Below are positions 20,448 through 31,496 of a stretch of DNA of 64,000 bases, piece by piece. This DNA comes from Phaeodactylum tricornutum CCAP 1055/1. Lineage: Eukaryota; Bacillariophyta; Bacillariophyceae; Surirellales; Neidiaceae. The position numbers and the translations under genes were made by a program. The stretch spans positions 124,001-188,000 of the forward strand of contig NC_011682.1 in the NCBI RefSeq assembly GCF_000150955.2, given 5' to 3'. The notes beneath the pieces were generated by a model. The model saw nothing but the letters and a program-made list of their open reading frames with translations, was not told the DNA's origin and did not search any database. Each line of letters opens with the position of its first letter. Position 1 is the first letter of the stretch.

Positions 20448-21403
20448 ATGGTCTTCTCTACCCCTGCCAAAGTCTTTACCACAGCACTCGCCATGGGTGC
20501 TCTGGTTGCCACCCAGATTGATCTGACGTCGCAAAAGGTGAGCTTAATATGGCATTGCTCGGCGTTGGTGAATGTCTTCCCCTTGTAGATCCGACCCCGA
20601 TTGACCTGACTGTCTACCAAGTACGTGGACATGGATCTAACAACATGTTTGCTAATCTTCAGAACGGTGCTGCCAACGGAATTGCGTCCGACGCCGACGC
20701 TGCTTCAAAGCCTACAGGAGCTTCTAGCCGCGGCTTGAAGGGTGCTCGCCGTTTGGCTACCGGAAACGTCGAAGGATACGGAAGGGTCAATGCCACGTCC
20801 GGAACTCTCGTCAACGGCTTTGCCGGCCCCGGAGAGAGCTCTCAGTACGCTGCCGTCAAACAGACGGGATCCTTCGACATCAGCTCATCTGCCACGGGTC
20901 CCAACGGATATATTGAAGGATCCAGTAGTGGGACGGTTTACCATACCGAGCTGAAAACGATTGGTCAGACTGACTACTATGGCCAGGTTGAAAACACCGG
21001 GGCCACTGTCGAGTCCTACGGTACCGGCTACTTTGCCGGAAACTTCGACACGGAAGGGTCCACACCTGCTGGACCCGGAGCCACCACTGCTCCTGGCGCT
21101 ACGATGGCACCCACCAGTGCCCCTGTCGCCACGTCGTCCACCAAGGCACCCAAGGCTTCCTTGGTACCCAAGAGTACTGCGGCACCCAAGAGCGAGAAGG
21201 CTACCCTTTCACCGAAGAGTGCCAAGGGCGACACCATGAACATCGAGGTGCCTCCCCCCGAGCCGCGCACTGCGACGGCGGACGAGGGGGGCGTCACGCC
21301 CGAAACTGAGACCGGTTCGGTGTACTCAGTGGCTGGAGGCACAATCAAGTCCACGGTCACGGGACAAGGGAGCACATACGTGTATGCCCCTGGACCTGGA
21401 TAG
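20448..21403 (+). CDS. Secreted repeat-rich protein, family A copy 2, shortened
   Basis: Exons 20448-20537 and 20663-21403, separated by the same 125-bp intron as the paralogues (GTGAGC...CTTCAG). The predicted 276-aa product keeps the signal peptide, RRLATG, TGYFAGNFDTEGS, the lysine clusters and the MNIEVPPPEPRTATADEGG block, but ends at a TAG (21401-21403) just after STYVYAPGPG. The C-terminal third of the family remains downstream in another frame (21406-21768). Compared with the inverted sister (copy 4), about 8 bases have been replaced by about 10 at the junction. It is either a truncated but expressed form or a decaying copy; an assembly error is also possible. Confidence 0.72.
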
Positions 21404-21405
21404 TC

Positions 21406-21768
21406 TTGAAGATTGGTGCCTCGGAAGGACAAGTTGGCAGCGCTTCTGGTTCCATTTTTGTTGGTGGCGCTGGCAACTACAGCGGAATTGCGCCCAACGC
21501 GAGCGACTATTACTTTGATAGCGCTAACAACGATGGTGACGCCGTAGGTGGATCTCAAGTTGACAGCTCGGCATCCGCTTCTGGTTATGCGAATGATTTT
21601 GCTGCGGATGCTTATGCCAGTGGATACAGTGCCCAGAACGGAGTTTTCGGAGCGTACGCGAACGGACCGAGTGCTGGTGAATACTTGCCTGGCGGTAACG
21701 CGAGTATTGCCATGGACTCGTATACTACGTTCGGGGTGTCCGGAGAGGCGGCGGCTTCTAGTCCGTAA
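21406..21768 (+). pseudogene. Detached C-terminal part of family A copy 2
   Basis: Open frame of about 120 codons starting IGASEGQVGSASGSIFVGG and ending EYLPGGNASIAMDSYTTFG... It is nearly identical to the C-terminus of copy 4 but out of frame with the rest of copy 2 and without its own ATG. The frame is intact, which suggests that the separation from the upstream part is recent. Confidence 0.7.
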
Positions 21769-21812
21769 GCCGACGATGTCTGCTGACACGCAGCCGTTGA
21801 GTGATAGCGTGG

Positions 21813-23705
21813 CTCCTCGTTACAATACTGCTACAACTACCCATCTCACTCCTCGGGTTTGGTGGAATCAAGAAACACGAAACTGTAGTCAATGTAGTAG
21901 TTAAAAAGTGAATAATTGTGAATTTGTCTGGACTGTTGTCATCCTTGCGAAGAGTCGCTATCACGACCTTCTTACAGTACAGCTAACATAGCGTATCACA
22001 CGGCTAAATGTAAGAGTTTTCTCAGGTATACGCTTTTCCCGATTGTATCGTTGAGTCTGTTTCTTTGTGGTGAACTACTGTTAAGTTTTGACAGACTCCT
22101 TTTTGAATGGGACAATAGGGAAGGCAAGGATCTCAGAAAATTGCTTATGTTTCGAGAGCTTCTCTTTCACTCGCTTCTCTCCTCGGCATGTCATGCATGA
22201 ATTTTTCATTGAGTATATTGAGATGCTTGTCATTGACTGAGAATGGTGTGCTAAGTACTCAATAGTCACAATATACAGACGCAAATCTAATCCGGAAAGG
22301 ACAAAAAAATTTGTGTCATCGTCTGTACCACGAAGCCTTTAACCTGCTAAAAGCTAATGCCACTTCTCTGGGAATCGTTGAAGTTGCGCTTTTCTAAGCA
22401 GTCTGAGAGCAGATAGGAAAAGGTAAACAGCGCGACCTGCTAACCGGCGTTTGCACAGCAGTCAAGGTTCGATCCAAAGTCTCATCCATTCGACAGGTGA
22501 TTGTTCACTTTAGCTTTTGTAAGCATTACCCGGTGGTTTCGGTCGTATAAAGACAAATAGTCGTCAAGGACAACAGCTTTGGGGTTCTAATCGTCGGCCG
22601 GCAGCACAATGCGAGGTGTATTGCGAAGCTATCCGACTTTCCGCTGTCTGGCGTTTCCTCGAGCAAGTGTGGCAGGAGCACCACCCCTTTGTCGCTCGAT
22701 TCGAAAGAAAAATTGAAAAGTTGTGATGATTTGCGAAACGTTCGTCGAGTAGGTAGTTCTTGACCGTCAATTGTGAAGTAGCGAACGCCTTGTTCGAGCC
22801 TGTCGTTTTATTTGCCCTGTGGTCCAGTTCATGGCGTCTCTCGTCAGTATCCGCTACTGTGTCGGTTGCGCTCAGTAGACGCAAAGACATCGAGACCGGT
22901 TCCGTTTGGCCCTTAGTAGCCCATGGTACTTTCGGCGGTGCCCATGGCAATCCTTGGAACAACCCAACCTCACTGGAGAGATAGTCACCAGCGTTAACGA
23001 CGGACTGGATTGGTCAAGTCCAGGTGTACCGCTTTTCGTTTCGGACTACTGTGTGGACGCTCCACATGTTTCTGCCTTTGTTTCTACGTCGTCCACATGC
23101 CTTCCCGACGAGAGAAACACAGTCGGAAGGCCGTAATAGAGAGTGAAGTATGCACGACCGCTTTGGGCCCAACACCGTACCCACCTACTAGAATTACTTC
23201 GTTTGTTTCCCAGTGTTCCAATCCACCAAGTCAGGCTCTAGAGCCACGTCTCCCACTTTTCGGTGCGAAGTATGTATGGACTGGCTCGACGAACCCGGAC
23301 GGCGAGGCGCCACTGTGCACAACCAATCCCGCTCTCGTTGGTTCCGTGTCGGACAGAACCGCGTGTTTCGCATACCATCAATTGTTTGTTGGACCGTCCG
23401 TCACCGGCACAAGCAACTGGGAATCGCTGAGGATTCCCAACAGTCAACGGTACAACAGTAACTGTAACTGTAACTGTAACTGTAAAAGTAAATGATAACT
23501 GCAAATCGCAATCGCGAGTTTGGGTCGTTTGCCTGTCAGCCTCGGATTTTACTTGTCTGACAAGCGCACGTTCAGAGTCAGAAATAGAAAATCGACGAGA
23601 CCACCCAAGGACAGACAAACTGACGGACCAGAAATCAGCGATGGCCAGAATCCGTTAACTATCCTAATGCATAGAAGGATTCCTTTAAATATCTTTCCCG
23701 AAACG
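21813..23705. other. Spacer of the inverted duplication, no clear gene
   Basis: Left part of the spacer. The first 100 bp or so are still related to the 3' flank of family A copy 3 (ATACTGCTACAA and GTCAATGTAGTAG blocks). The rest has only short unsupported frames. A small AACTGT hexamer repeat lies at about 23456-23485. Confidence 0.4.
23456..23485. repeat. AACTGT hexanucleotide repeat
   Basis: About four to five units of GTAACT/AACTGT in tandem. Simple repeat without apparent function. Confidence 0.7.
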
Positions 23706-23728
23706 GTTACAATGGTACCGACCGCTCA
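23706..23728 (+). promoter_or_regulatory. Conserved upstream element of family A, copy 3
   Basis: GTTAC ... ACCGCTCA, 291 bp upstream of the copy 3 ATG; the most diverged of the four instances. Confidence 0.35.
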
Positions 23729-24018
23729 ACATTTTCCTTAAGTTTATTGGTTCCAGCGATTGCCCAATCCTTGTAACGCACACACCGGTACTGGCGACAC
23801 CTATCTTTCGTATAGTTTATTAGAATCTAACGATATCGTTCCGAACTCCAATAACACAGGCGCGCTTCTTTGCCAACGAAATCGTCGCTAAAAGCAACTC
23901 GTCCCCGAAAACGAGATCCACACTTCGAAGTAATCTTCTTCTCACAATCTCCTCTTCACGAGTTCTCCAACACCTCGATACCCAAGTCTCGAAATCCCTC
24001 TCCACAAAACATACAACC

Positions 24019-25367
24019 ATGGTCTTCTCTACCCCTGCCAAAGTCTTTGCCACTGCGCTCGCCATGGGTGTTCTGGTTGCCACCCAGATTGATCTGACGT
24101 CGCAAAAGGTGAGCTTAATTTGGCGTTGCTCGGCGTTGGTGAACGTCTTCCCCTTGTAGATCCGACCCCGATTGACCTGACTGTCTACCAAGTACGTGGA
24201 CATGGATCTAACAACATGTTTGCTAATCTTCAGAACGGTGCTGCCAACGGAATTGCGTCCGACGCCGACGCTGCTTCAAAGCCTACAGGAGCTTCTAGCC
24301 GCGGCTTGAAGGGTGCTCGCCGTTTGGCTACCGGAAACGTCGAAGGATACGGAAGGGTCAATGCCACGTCCGGAACTCTCGTCAACGGCTTTGCCGGCCC
24401 CGGAGAGAGCTCTCAGTACGCTGCCGTCAAACAGACGGGATCCTTCGACATCAGATCATTTGCCACGGGTCCCAACGGATTTATTGAAGGATCCAGTAAT
24501 GGGGCGGTTTACCATACCGAGCTGAAAACGATTGGTGAGGCTGACTACTACGGTCAGGTTGAGAACACCGGAGCCACTGTCGAGTCCTACGGTACCGGCT
24601 ACTTTGCCGGAAACTTCGACACGGAAGGGTCCGCACCTGCTGGACCCAACGCCACGACCGCTCCTGGAGCCACGATGGCACCCACCAGTGCCCCTGTCGC
24701 CACGTCGTCCACCAAGGCACCCAAGGCTTCCATGGTACCCAAGAGTACTGCGGCACCCAAGAGCGAGAAGGCTACCCTTTCACCGAAGAGTGCCAAGGGC
24801 GACACCATGAACATCGAGGTGCCTCCCCCCGAGCCGCGCACTGCGACGGCGGACGAGGGGGCCGTCTCGCCCGACGCTGTGACCGGCTCGGTGTACTCGG
24901 TGGCTGGAGGCACTCTCAAGTCGACTTTCACGGCTCAAGGGAGCACGTACGTGTACGCCCCGGCGGAAATCATCGGTGGAGGTCTTGACATTGGTGCCTC
25001 GGAAGGACAAGTTGGCAGCGCAAGTGGTCTTACTTCTGTTGGTGGCGACATCTTTGACGACATTGCTACCATGATGCCAGACGATGCTACCGTGAGCCCC
25101 CTTGCGACCGTCAGCGAAGGGCTCGCTACCGCGAGTCCTGGAAGCGGCGGAGCTTCTCTTACAAGCTCGTCCTCCGCTTATGGTTATGCCAACGAATTCT
25201 TTGCGGATGCCGAGGCCGCTGGTGATCTGACCCAGACCGGATCGGCTACTGCTTTTGCCTATGGACCGAGTGCTGGTGAATACTTGCCCGGTGGTAATTC
25301 GAGCACATACGCGGATTCGTATGCCACGTTTGGTGTTTCGGGAGAGGCGGCGGCTCCTAGTCCCTAA
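24019..25367 (+). CDS. Secreted repeat-rich protein, family A copy 3
   Basis: Exons 24019-24108 and 24234-25367 with the family's 125-bp phase-0 intron; 407 aa. It has the same signal-peptide exon, RRLATG, TGYFAGNFDTEGS, KAPK/KSEK/KSAK clusters and MNIEVPPPEPRTATADEG as the other copies. Its C-terminal third is distinct: after STYVYAPAEIIGGGLDIGASEG it has acidic and Thr-rich sequence (DIFDDIATMMPDDATV) before the common end EYLPGGNSSTYADSYATFG. It lies in the spacer of the inverted duplication, in tandem orientation with copy 2, and shares 3' flanking blocks with copy 2. Confidence 0.82.
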
Positions 25368-25649
25368 GCTGTGAATGTTTGCTGGTACATCCTTTGATGT
25401 GAAAAAGCGTACGTAGTATGTGATACTGCTACAATACACATCTCATTTCGTCATCAGACCTTGAGCTGGAACAAGAAAGAAAGATGATGGATCTGTTGTC
25501 AATGTAGTAGATATTTAATAGTAAAAAGGAAAATGATTGATTATCTTATTTTCTTTTTTACAGTTAAAACTTCTGACAAGTCATAACATAGAAAAAAGTG
25601 TGGTGGCACACCCAAAGGTTGCAGTGCAGGAGTCAGCTCGCATCAAGAC
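25368..25649. other. Intergenic between convergent family A copies 3 and 4
   Basis: 3' flanks only; no gene seen. Confidence 0.4.
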
Positions 25650-25709
25650 GGAGCGACGCTAGCACTCAATGGCTGCATGTCAGCAGACATCGTCGGCTTA
25701 CGGACTAGC

Positions 25710-27028
25710 TTACGGACTAGAAGCCGCCGCCTCTCCGGACACCCCGAACGTGGTATACGAGTCCATGGCAATACTCGCGTTACCGCCAGGCAAGTATTCG
25801 CCAGCACTCGGTCCGTTTGCGTACGCTCCGAAAACTCCGTTCTGGGCACTGTATCCACTGGCATAAGCATCCGCAGCAAAATCATTCGCAGAACCAGAAG
25901 CGGATGCCGAGCTGTCAACTTGAGATCCACCTACGGCGTCACCATCGTTGTTAGCGCTATCAAAGTAATAGTCGCTCGCGTTGGGCGCAGTTCCGCTGTA
26001 GTTGCCAGCGCCACCAACAAAAATGGAACCAGAAGCGCTGCCAACTTGTCCTTCCGAGGCACCAATCTCTCTAAATCCAGGTCCAGGGGCATACACGTAT
26101 GTGCTCCCTTGTCCCGTGACCGTGGACTTGATTGTGCCTCCAGCCACTGAGTACACCGAACCGGTCTCAGTTTCGGGCGTGACGGCCCCCTCGTCCGCCG
26201 TCGCAGTGCGCGGCTCGGGGGGAGGCACCTCGATGTTCATGGTGTCGCCCTTGGCACTCTTCGGTGAAAGGGTAGCCTTCTCGCTCTTGGGTGCCGCAGT
26301 ACTCTTGGGTACCAAGGAAGCCTTGGGTGCCTTGGTGGACGACGTGGCGACAGGGGCACTGGTGGGTGCCATCGTGGCTCCAGGAGCGGTCGTGGCGTTG
26401 GGTCCAGCAGGTGTGGACCCTTCCGTGTCGAAGTTTCCGGCAAAGTAGCCGGTACCGTAGGACTCGACAGTGGCCCCGGTGTTTTCAACCTGGCCATAGT
26501 AGTCAGTCTGACCAATCGTTTTCAGCTCGGTATGGTAAACCGTCCCACTACTGGATCCTTCAATATATCCGTTGGGACCCGTGGCAGATGAGCTGATGTC
26601 GAAGGATCCCGTCTGTTTGACGGCAGCGTACTGAGAGCTCTCTCCGGGGCCGGCAAAGCCGTTGACGAGAGTTCCGGACGTGGCATTGACCCTTCCGTAT
26701 CCTTCGACGTTTCCGGTAGCCAAACGGCGAGCACCCTTCAAGCCGCGGCTAGAAGCTCCTGTAGGCTTTGAAGCAGCGTCGGCGTCGGACGCAATTCCGT
26801 TGGCAGCACCGTTCTGAAGATTAGCAAACATGTTGTTAGATCCATGTCCACGTATTTGGTAGACAGTCAGGTCAATCGGGGTCGGATCTACAAGGGGAAG
26901 ACATTCACCAACGCCGAGCAACGCCATGTTAAGCTCACCTTTTGCGACGTCAGATCAATCTGGGTGGCAACCAGAGCACCCATGGCGAGTGCTGTGGTAA
27001 AGACTTTGGCAGGGGTAGAGAAGACCAT
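25710..27028 (-). CDS. Secreted repeat-rich protein, family A copy 4
   Basis: Exons 27028-26939 and 26813-25710, with the family's 125-bp phase-0 intron; 397 aa. Full-length inverted sister of copy 2: signal peptide, RRLATG, TGYFAGNFDTEGS, lysine clusters, MNIEVPPPEPRTATADEG, then APGPGFREIGASEGQVGSAS leading uninterrupted into the C-terminal part that is separated in copy 2 (NYSGTAPNASDYYFD ... EYLPGGNASIAMDSYTTFG). Divergent from the interrupted ankyrin-like copy. No enzyme domain; probable extracellular or wall protein. Confidence 0.82.
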
Positions 27029-27844
27029 GGTTGTATGTATGGTGGGGAGGGATTTCGAGTTGCAACGGCTTGGGTATCGAAGTGTTGGTGAACTCGGGAA
27101 GATCAGATTGTGAGTAGGGAAAAACTTGGAAGTGTTGGTCTCGTTTTGGGGGATAGTTGCTTTCAGCGATGCTTTGGTTGGCGAAGTGGCGCCTGCGTGT
27201 TATCGGTGTTCGGAACGACCTCGTTAGAGTTTAAGAAACTGTACTGTGGATGCGAACCTGGAGTGCCGGTGTGTGCGTTGAAAGGACTGCGAAGTCGCTG
27301 AAATGTATGATCTTATGAAAATGGTGAGCGTTAGTTCCGATGGTAACCGTTTCGGGGAAGGATACTTATGCTTTAAGTGTATCGCTTATTCTCAGAACCT
27401 GCAACGGCGAGTAGAAATCAGTACGAGTCCGTTTACCGTATATAATAGGGGACAGTACAACGATTTCCAATTTTAGTGGTATCATATTAGCCCCGAACCC
27501 TACTTCGAAAAGATAGTTTTTTCTGTTACCGTGAATGCGAATGGAATGGTAAGTGTGACTCTGACTGTGAATGATCGATCAAACGTCTTCTCGATTGGGT
27601 AGAACGAACGAAGCACGTGTTTCATGCCAAGAGCAAACTTTCGGAATCGATCGCACACGATGATTTCTGTACAGTGAGAAAGAATCCAGAGAATCACGCC
27701 GGCGCCGATGGCGTTGTTAAAGACTTCGCTAATCGGATTTCTCCAACAATATTGAGAAGAAGGAGCCGGCAAGAAAAACCCGCATCTATCCCATTCCCGA
27801 GGTAGTTGATCGTCACCGATAAGTTTCATCGTTGGTAGGTGTCA
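27029..27844. promoter_or_regulatory. Divergent promoter region, right arm
   Basis: Inverted copy of 19629-20447, between family A copy 4 and the interrupted ankyrin-like gene. Confidence 0.4.
27325..27347 (-). promoter_or_regulatory. Conserved upstream element of family A, copy 4
   Basis: Minus-strand GTTACCATCGG ... AACGCTCA, 297 bp upstream of the copy 4 ATG. Confidence 0.4.
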
Positions 27845-29597
27845 ATGGGATCGTTGTCACCTCCAATCCTGACTGCCCCACAAGGTACACAAGTGCAGAA
27901 TATGATTCAAGCCTACATTGATGGACGACAACCGTACTGTTGTCCATCAAACCCTTCTACCGCAGCATCCGGCCCTATCGTCTACGAGGAGCAGCAGACA
28001 CTGTCGACGTCGAGTACCTTGGCTGCTCCGTACTCGTCCCAACCGACTACCAAACAGACTCCTCCTACCGTTGTAAGATCGGGCATCCCGTCTGATCATC
28101 GGAAAGGAGATCAAGAATATCAAATCCACCAAATCGCCGTCGCTGCTGCTATCGGCGTCATTCCCAACCGATCCGTTCGGGATACCGCTCGCTTAGTTCA
28201 TCGCGTTCTACAGCAACAGGAACACCGGCCTTCATCACAGGCACCGACTCCGCTGGAAGCCTTGCCTACCCTGCTCTACAATCCAAGAAGCTCTTCGCTA
28301 AACGAAGCGTTAGCCTCGGCCTCCACCGACACAATTGTCATTTTCCGCCGGACCAGAAGTTGCCGTGGAGGATATCTTGTGGATGCCGGTCTCGTGTGGT
28401 ATGACCGCCCTACACGTCGCCGCACGCATGTTGGTCTGGGTGCAATATGTCGGCGATGACGATGCACACCAGCCATGGAACGTGCGCTTTGTTGCCAACG
28501 TTGTCGAACGCCAGCTTGCACAACGACAATCACGATTGCAAAATATGCCGTATCCGTGCACATCCAACACCGCCGCACGCAACTGGTGGCGCTGGCTCGT
28601 TCAACAAGCGTCCGAAACGGACCAAGCCCGTCGCAATCCTGTGCGCAAGCGAGATTCCGGTGGCGATTCCGTGTTTGATACCTTTTGGGCCACGTGGGCG
28701 CACCCAACGCCGTCGACAGCGGGTGCCGGCCGAACTGTCACTGACTATGGCACACGGCCGGCTCCGCCTCCGCCGCCCTTTGTGGCCCGCTTTCCAGTGG
28801 CACTGGATCAAGTTCTCGCCTCACCGTACCACTTACATCTTTTGCAGATTTGTATACAGCGCCAACGGCAAGCCAGTATTCAGAACATTACGTTTGCAAT
28901 GGATGAGACTATCCCCGACGCTGTCTACATTGTCGCTCGCTTCTGGTGGGCCTTGACGATTCTGTTGGACGGGGCACGAGGCGAAAACGTGCACTCGAGC
29001 GCTAGCGCTAGGGAGAGCAAAGTTGCCTCTACTCCCGCCGTGTTGCCTATTGTCCCCTTTCTGGCATCTACTGGGTCTTGTCCGGAGCGTCTCGCTCGTT
29101 TGGTATTCTGTTTGTTTCCCGAGCAGCTCTCGTACATTGTTCCGGACACTGGCGCCACAGTGTTGCACCTGTGGGCTGCCGCTCCCAACCCGATTCATGA
29201 AGAACGTGACGGTATGCTGATCCCTCTCTTACGCACTTGTCCGGCGTTGGCTGCTGTGAAAGACAACCGAGGCCGTTTGCCTATCCACGTAGCCCTGCAT
29301 TGGAACAAAGCCATGCCGGACGTTCGTGCGTTGTGGGAACACGCCCCCCATACCGTTCACGTTCCAGATCCGCTCAAGCCGACTTTACCGTTGGTTGTCC
29401 TCGTCACGTTGACTGCCCGCAAACAGAAGATGAACACCTTGCGCGCGCTGGAGCGACGCAACCCCGCCGTATCGTTGGCGGAATGGTTGGACGCAACGCG
29501 CGATACCGAAACGTTACAAGGTACGCTTCAGTGTCAGCTGCTGAGTTCAATATACGACGTGTTGCGGACGTTCCCGCAGGCGTTGCAATCGAATTAG
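27845..29597 (+). pseudogene. Ankyrin-like repeat protein, interrupted copy
   Basis: Near-identical copy of the gene at 17889-19628. The first part (from ATG 27845) and the second part (open from about 28335 to the stop at 29597) are in different frames. The cause visible by comparison is one extra T in a TTTT run at 28341-28344, where the intact copy has TTT. The N-terminal part also has an in-frame 12-bp length difference (IAVAAAIGVIPNRS against IAAASHTNRS). All ankyrin-like units are otherwise preserved, so the interruption is recent, or is a base-calling error in a homopolymer. Confidence 0.75.
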
Positions 29598-29997
29598 GCT
29601 TGTACAGCGAGTGCTTTGTGCTTGGGGTTTATTGAGCGGACCTTTGTTGTTCGGCACGTACACGATGAGGTGCCATTGGAAAGTGATTATCCGCCGCAAC
29701 GGGCCCCAACTAGCGTTCCAGCTAGTCCTCTTAGCCTATTCACGTAAGTATCGACACGAGTAGTCTTGCAAAATCCGTGGAGACGGCGAGCCATTGAAAG
29801 CTCCATCTTCACTTTTACTTATCCACAGCTTTCCCCGTGTTAGGAAATCCGTTGATCGTTGTCTCAGACATTCACTCATATAGAGCTTGGATGAGACAGT
29901 GCTCCCTTCCTATCACTGTGGCAGTTATCCTGGTGGTCCAAACATCCCTAAAGACGAAGATTGCTCTTACTAGAACCGGTTAAACCTCTTCAAGATG

Positions 29998-31150
29998 GGA
30001 TGTAGTCCCCGTCCACGGGGCGAAATGTTTACTGTTCGAAACCCTATCAATATGGTCCAACAATCCTGAGAGCATATACACTGCGCTGTCACGTGGACTC
30101 CTTAGACCGCCGCTCTCTGTATCCGTCGGCAAGTCTTATCAATAAGAGGGGAAAGACATAGAAGACACTCACTTTAGACAATCAACCAAGGAAGGGAAAG
30201 AGTGGCAACAGTGTTTCACGCCGGCCCTGCTAATTATGAACCCTTTATTGTCAATTATTTATGGCATCGCCTTTGAGTAGAGAAGACGAGACTTTAGCGT
30301 CCTAACTTTGTGCAACGGCTATTATTTTTTGTCAGCAAGCCCACCCACAGGAGAAAACTTTGTGGAAGACGCTGAACATGGTTCACCAATTGAGAAAGTG
30401 TATACTCTGCACGGTCGGATTTCCAACTTATGCTACGACTAGTAAATCTGTCGACAAGTACAACAAAGAGGGAAAACGTTGAGTGGCCCTCATACAGCAC
30501 GGTCCACCAATCAGGAATGTAAGTACTGTGCTCTGTGAGATGGCCAATTCATACCAAGAGCATCTACATCCGTCGACGAGTCCACCCCGGAAGGAGATCT
30601 TTTTGTACCATGACCAACCTCATCCGTCGACAGGTCCATTCCCGGGAGAGACGTTTAGAAGGACTTCAGTGTGGTCCACCAATTCAGAAAGTGTATAGAT
30701 TGCACTGTTGGATGGCCAACTTATGTAAAAAAACCTACATTTGTCGGCAAGTTTAACCACGGATGGAGACGTTTACTGTTGGAAAGACTATACGCGTGGT
30801 CCACCACTACAGATTGTATGTATTCTGCACTGTAAGATAGCGTCAGTGGGCAAGTCAACCCACTGTTGAATCGTTTACTGTTAAAAAAACTCTAAACATG
30901 ATCCAACAATCTGGAAAGTCTATAGACTGCCCGCCCTATTGGATGGCCAACTTACACCACAGCAATTGACATAGGTCGGCAATTCTACATTTAAGAGGGA
31001 AAAGTTTACTGTTTGAAAGACTCCTAACGTGATGTGTCAATCCAAATAGCATAGGCATACTCTGCACTGTCGGATGAATAACTCATTCCACGACCATCGA
31101 CATCCGTCGGTGAGGCCACCCGCGCTGGGATAAACGTAGACAAAGCTTCT
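29998..31150. repeat. Degenerate tandem array, units of about 100-170 bp
   Basis: Seven recognisable but diverged units. The anchor GTCCACCAAT (or variants) recurs near 30055, 30381, 30502, 30674, 30799, 30899 and 31034. In each unit it is followed by a TATACTCTGCACTGTCGGA-like stretch, TGGCCAACTTA, CATCCGTCGGCAAGT, and GTTTACTGTT (clear at 30027, 30771, 30873 and 31014). No protein or transposon signal; short frames here follow the repeat phase. It begins directly at the outer edge of the right inverted arm. Confidence 0.7.
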
Positions 31151-31496
31151 GACGAGAAATAAAACTCATACAGGAAGCCTCTATAGCAATGCAAGTATAT
31201 TACCACGATGGAGCAAAGCAGTCGTACGCTCGTGCTCCAAACTGTGAGCTATGCAGCGACATATCTTGTGATCACAGTCAATCGTAACATTGCCTCGGGG
31301 AAGGGGAGGGGGGACAAACGATTCGAAGTAATCTACGCTAGCGGATCGTCGACTCACGCCACGGCTTGTGAACGTTGGTAGGCAACAACCCCCCACACGC
31401 CAAAGGGAACGATGAAAAAAGAAATTCCCGATACTTGCGTCCCTCATCAATCACACTGGTAGTACTATATATTGAATGTAAAATGGAATTACCGCG
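31151..31496. other. Intergenic, nothing recognised
   Basis: Sequence between the tandem array and the PDZ gene, with a G-rich tract around 31295-31315. No gene seen. Confidence 0.3.

Larger units (their letters stand above)
17505..21812. repeat. Left arm of large inverted duplication
   Basis: About 4.3 kb that reappears as the reverse complement at about 25650-29997. The arm carries the intact ankyrin-like gene (minus), the shared divergent promoter and family A copy 2 (plus), plus flanks. The outer edge is set by the last matching block near CCTCTTTAGGATAGG (minus strand), the inner edge near GAGTGATAGCGTGGCTCC. Differences are scattered substitutions and small indels. Boundaries are by eye, plus or minus about 20 bp. 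Confidence 0.85.
25650..29997. repeat. Right arm of large inverted duplication
   Basis: Reverse-complement copy of about 17505-21812, carrying family A copy 4 (minus) and the interrupted ankyrin-like copy (plus). At the inner edge the right arm has a 12-bp tandem duplication (CTAGTCCGTAAG, minus strand) at the stop codon of copy 4. Copy 4 lacks the 3' flanking blocks shared by copies 2 and 3. Boundaries by eye. Confidence 0.85.

Noticed and set aside
20172-20632. Frames conserved opposite to family A exon 1 and promoters, also at 15.4-15.9 and 26.8-27.3 kb
   Set aside because: They are shadows of the duplicated exon 1, intron and promoter; conservation follows from the DNA duplication.
22380-22500. 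Possible tRNA (GGTTCGATCC resembles a B box)
   Set aside because: The flanking bases do not form a T stem and no acceptor stem or A box is seen.
16183-31150. Retrotransposon or DNA transposon as cause of the duplications
   Set aside because: No reverse transcriptase, integrase, transposase, LTR or terminal inverted repeat signature was seen.
30294-31206. Short frames in the tandem array
   Set aside because: They follow the repeat phase of the degenerate array and have no protein features.
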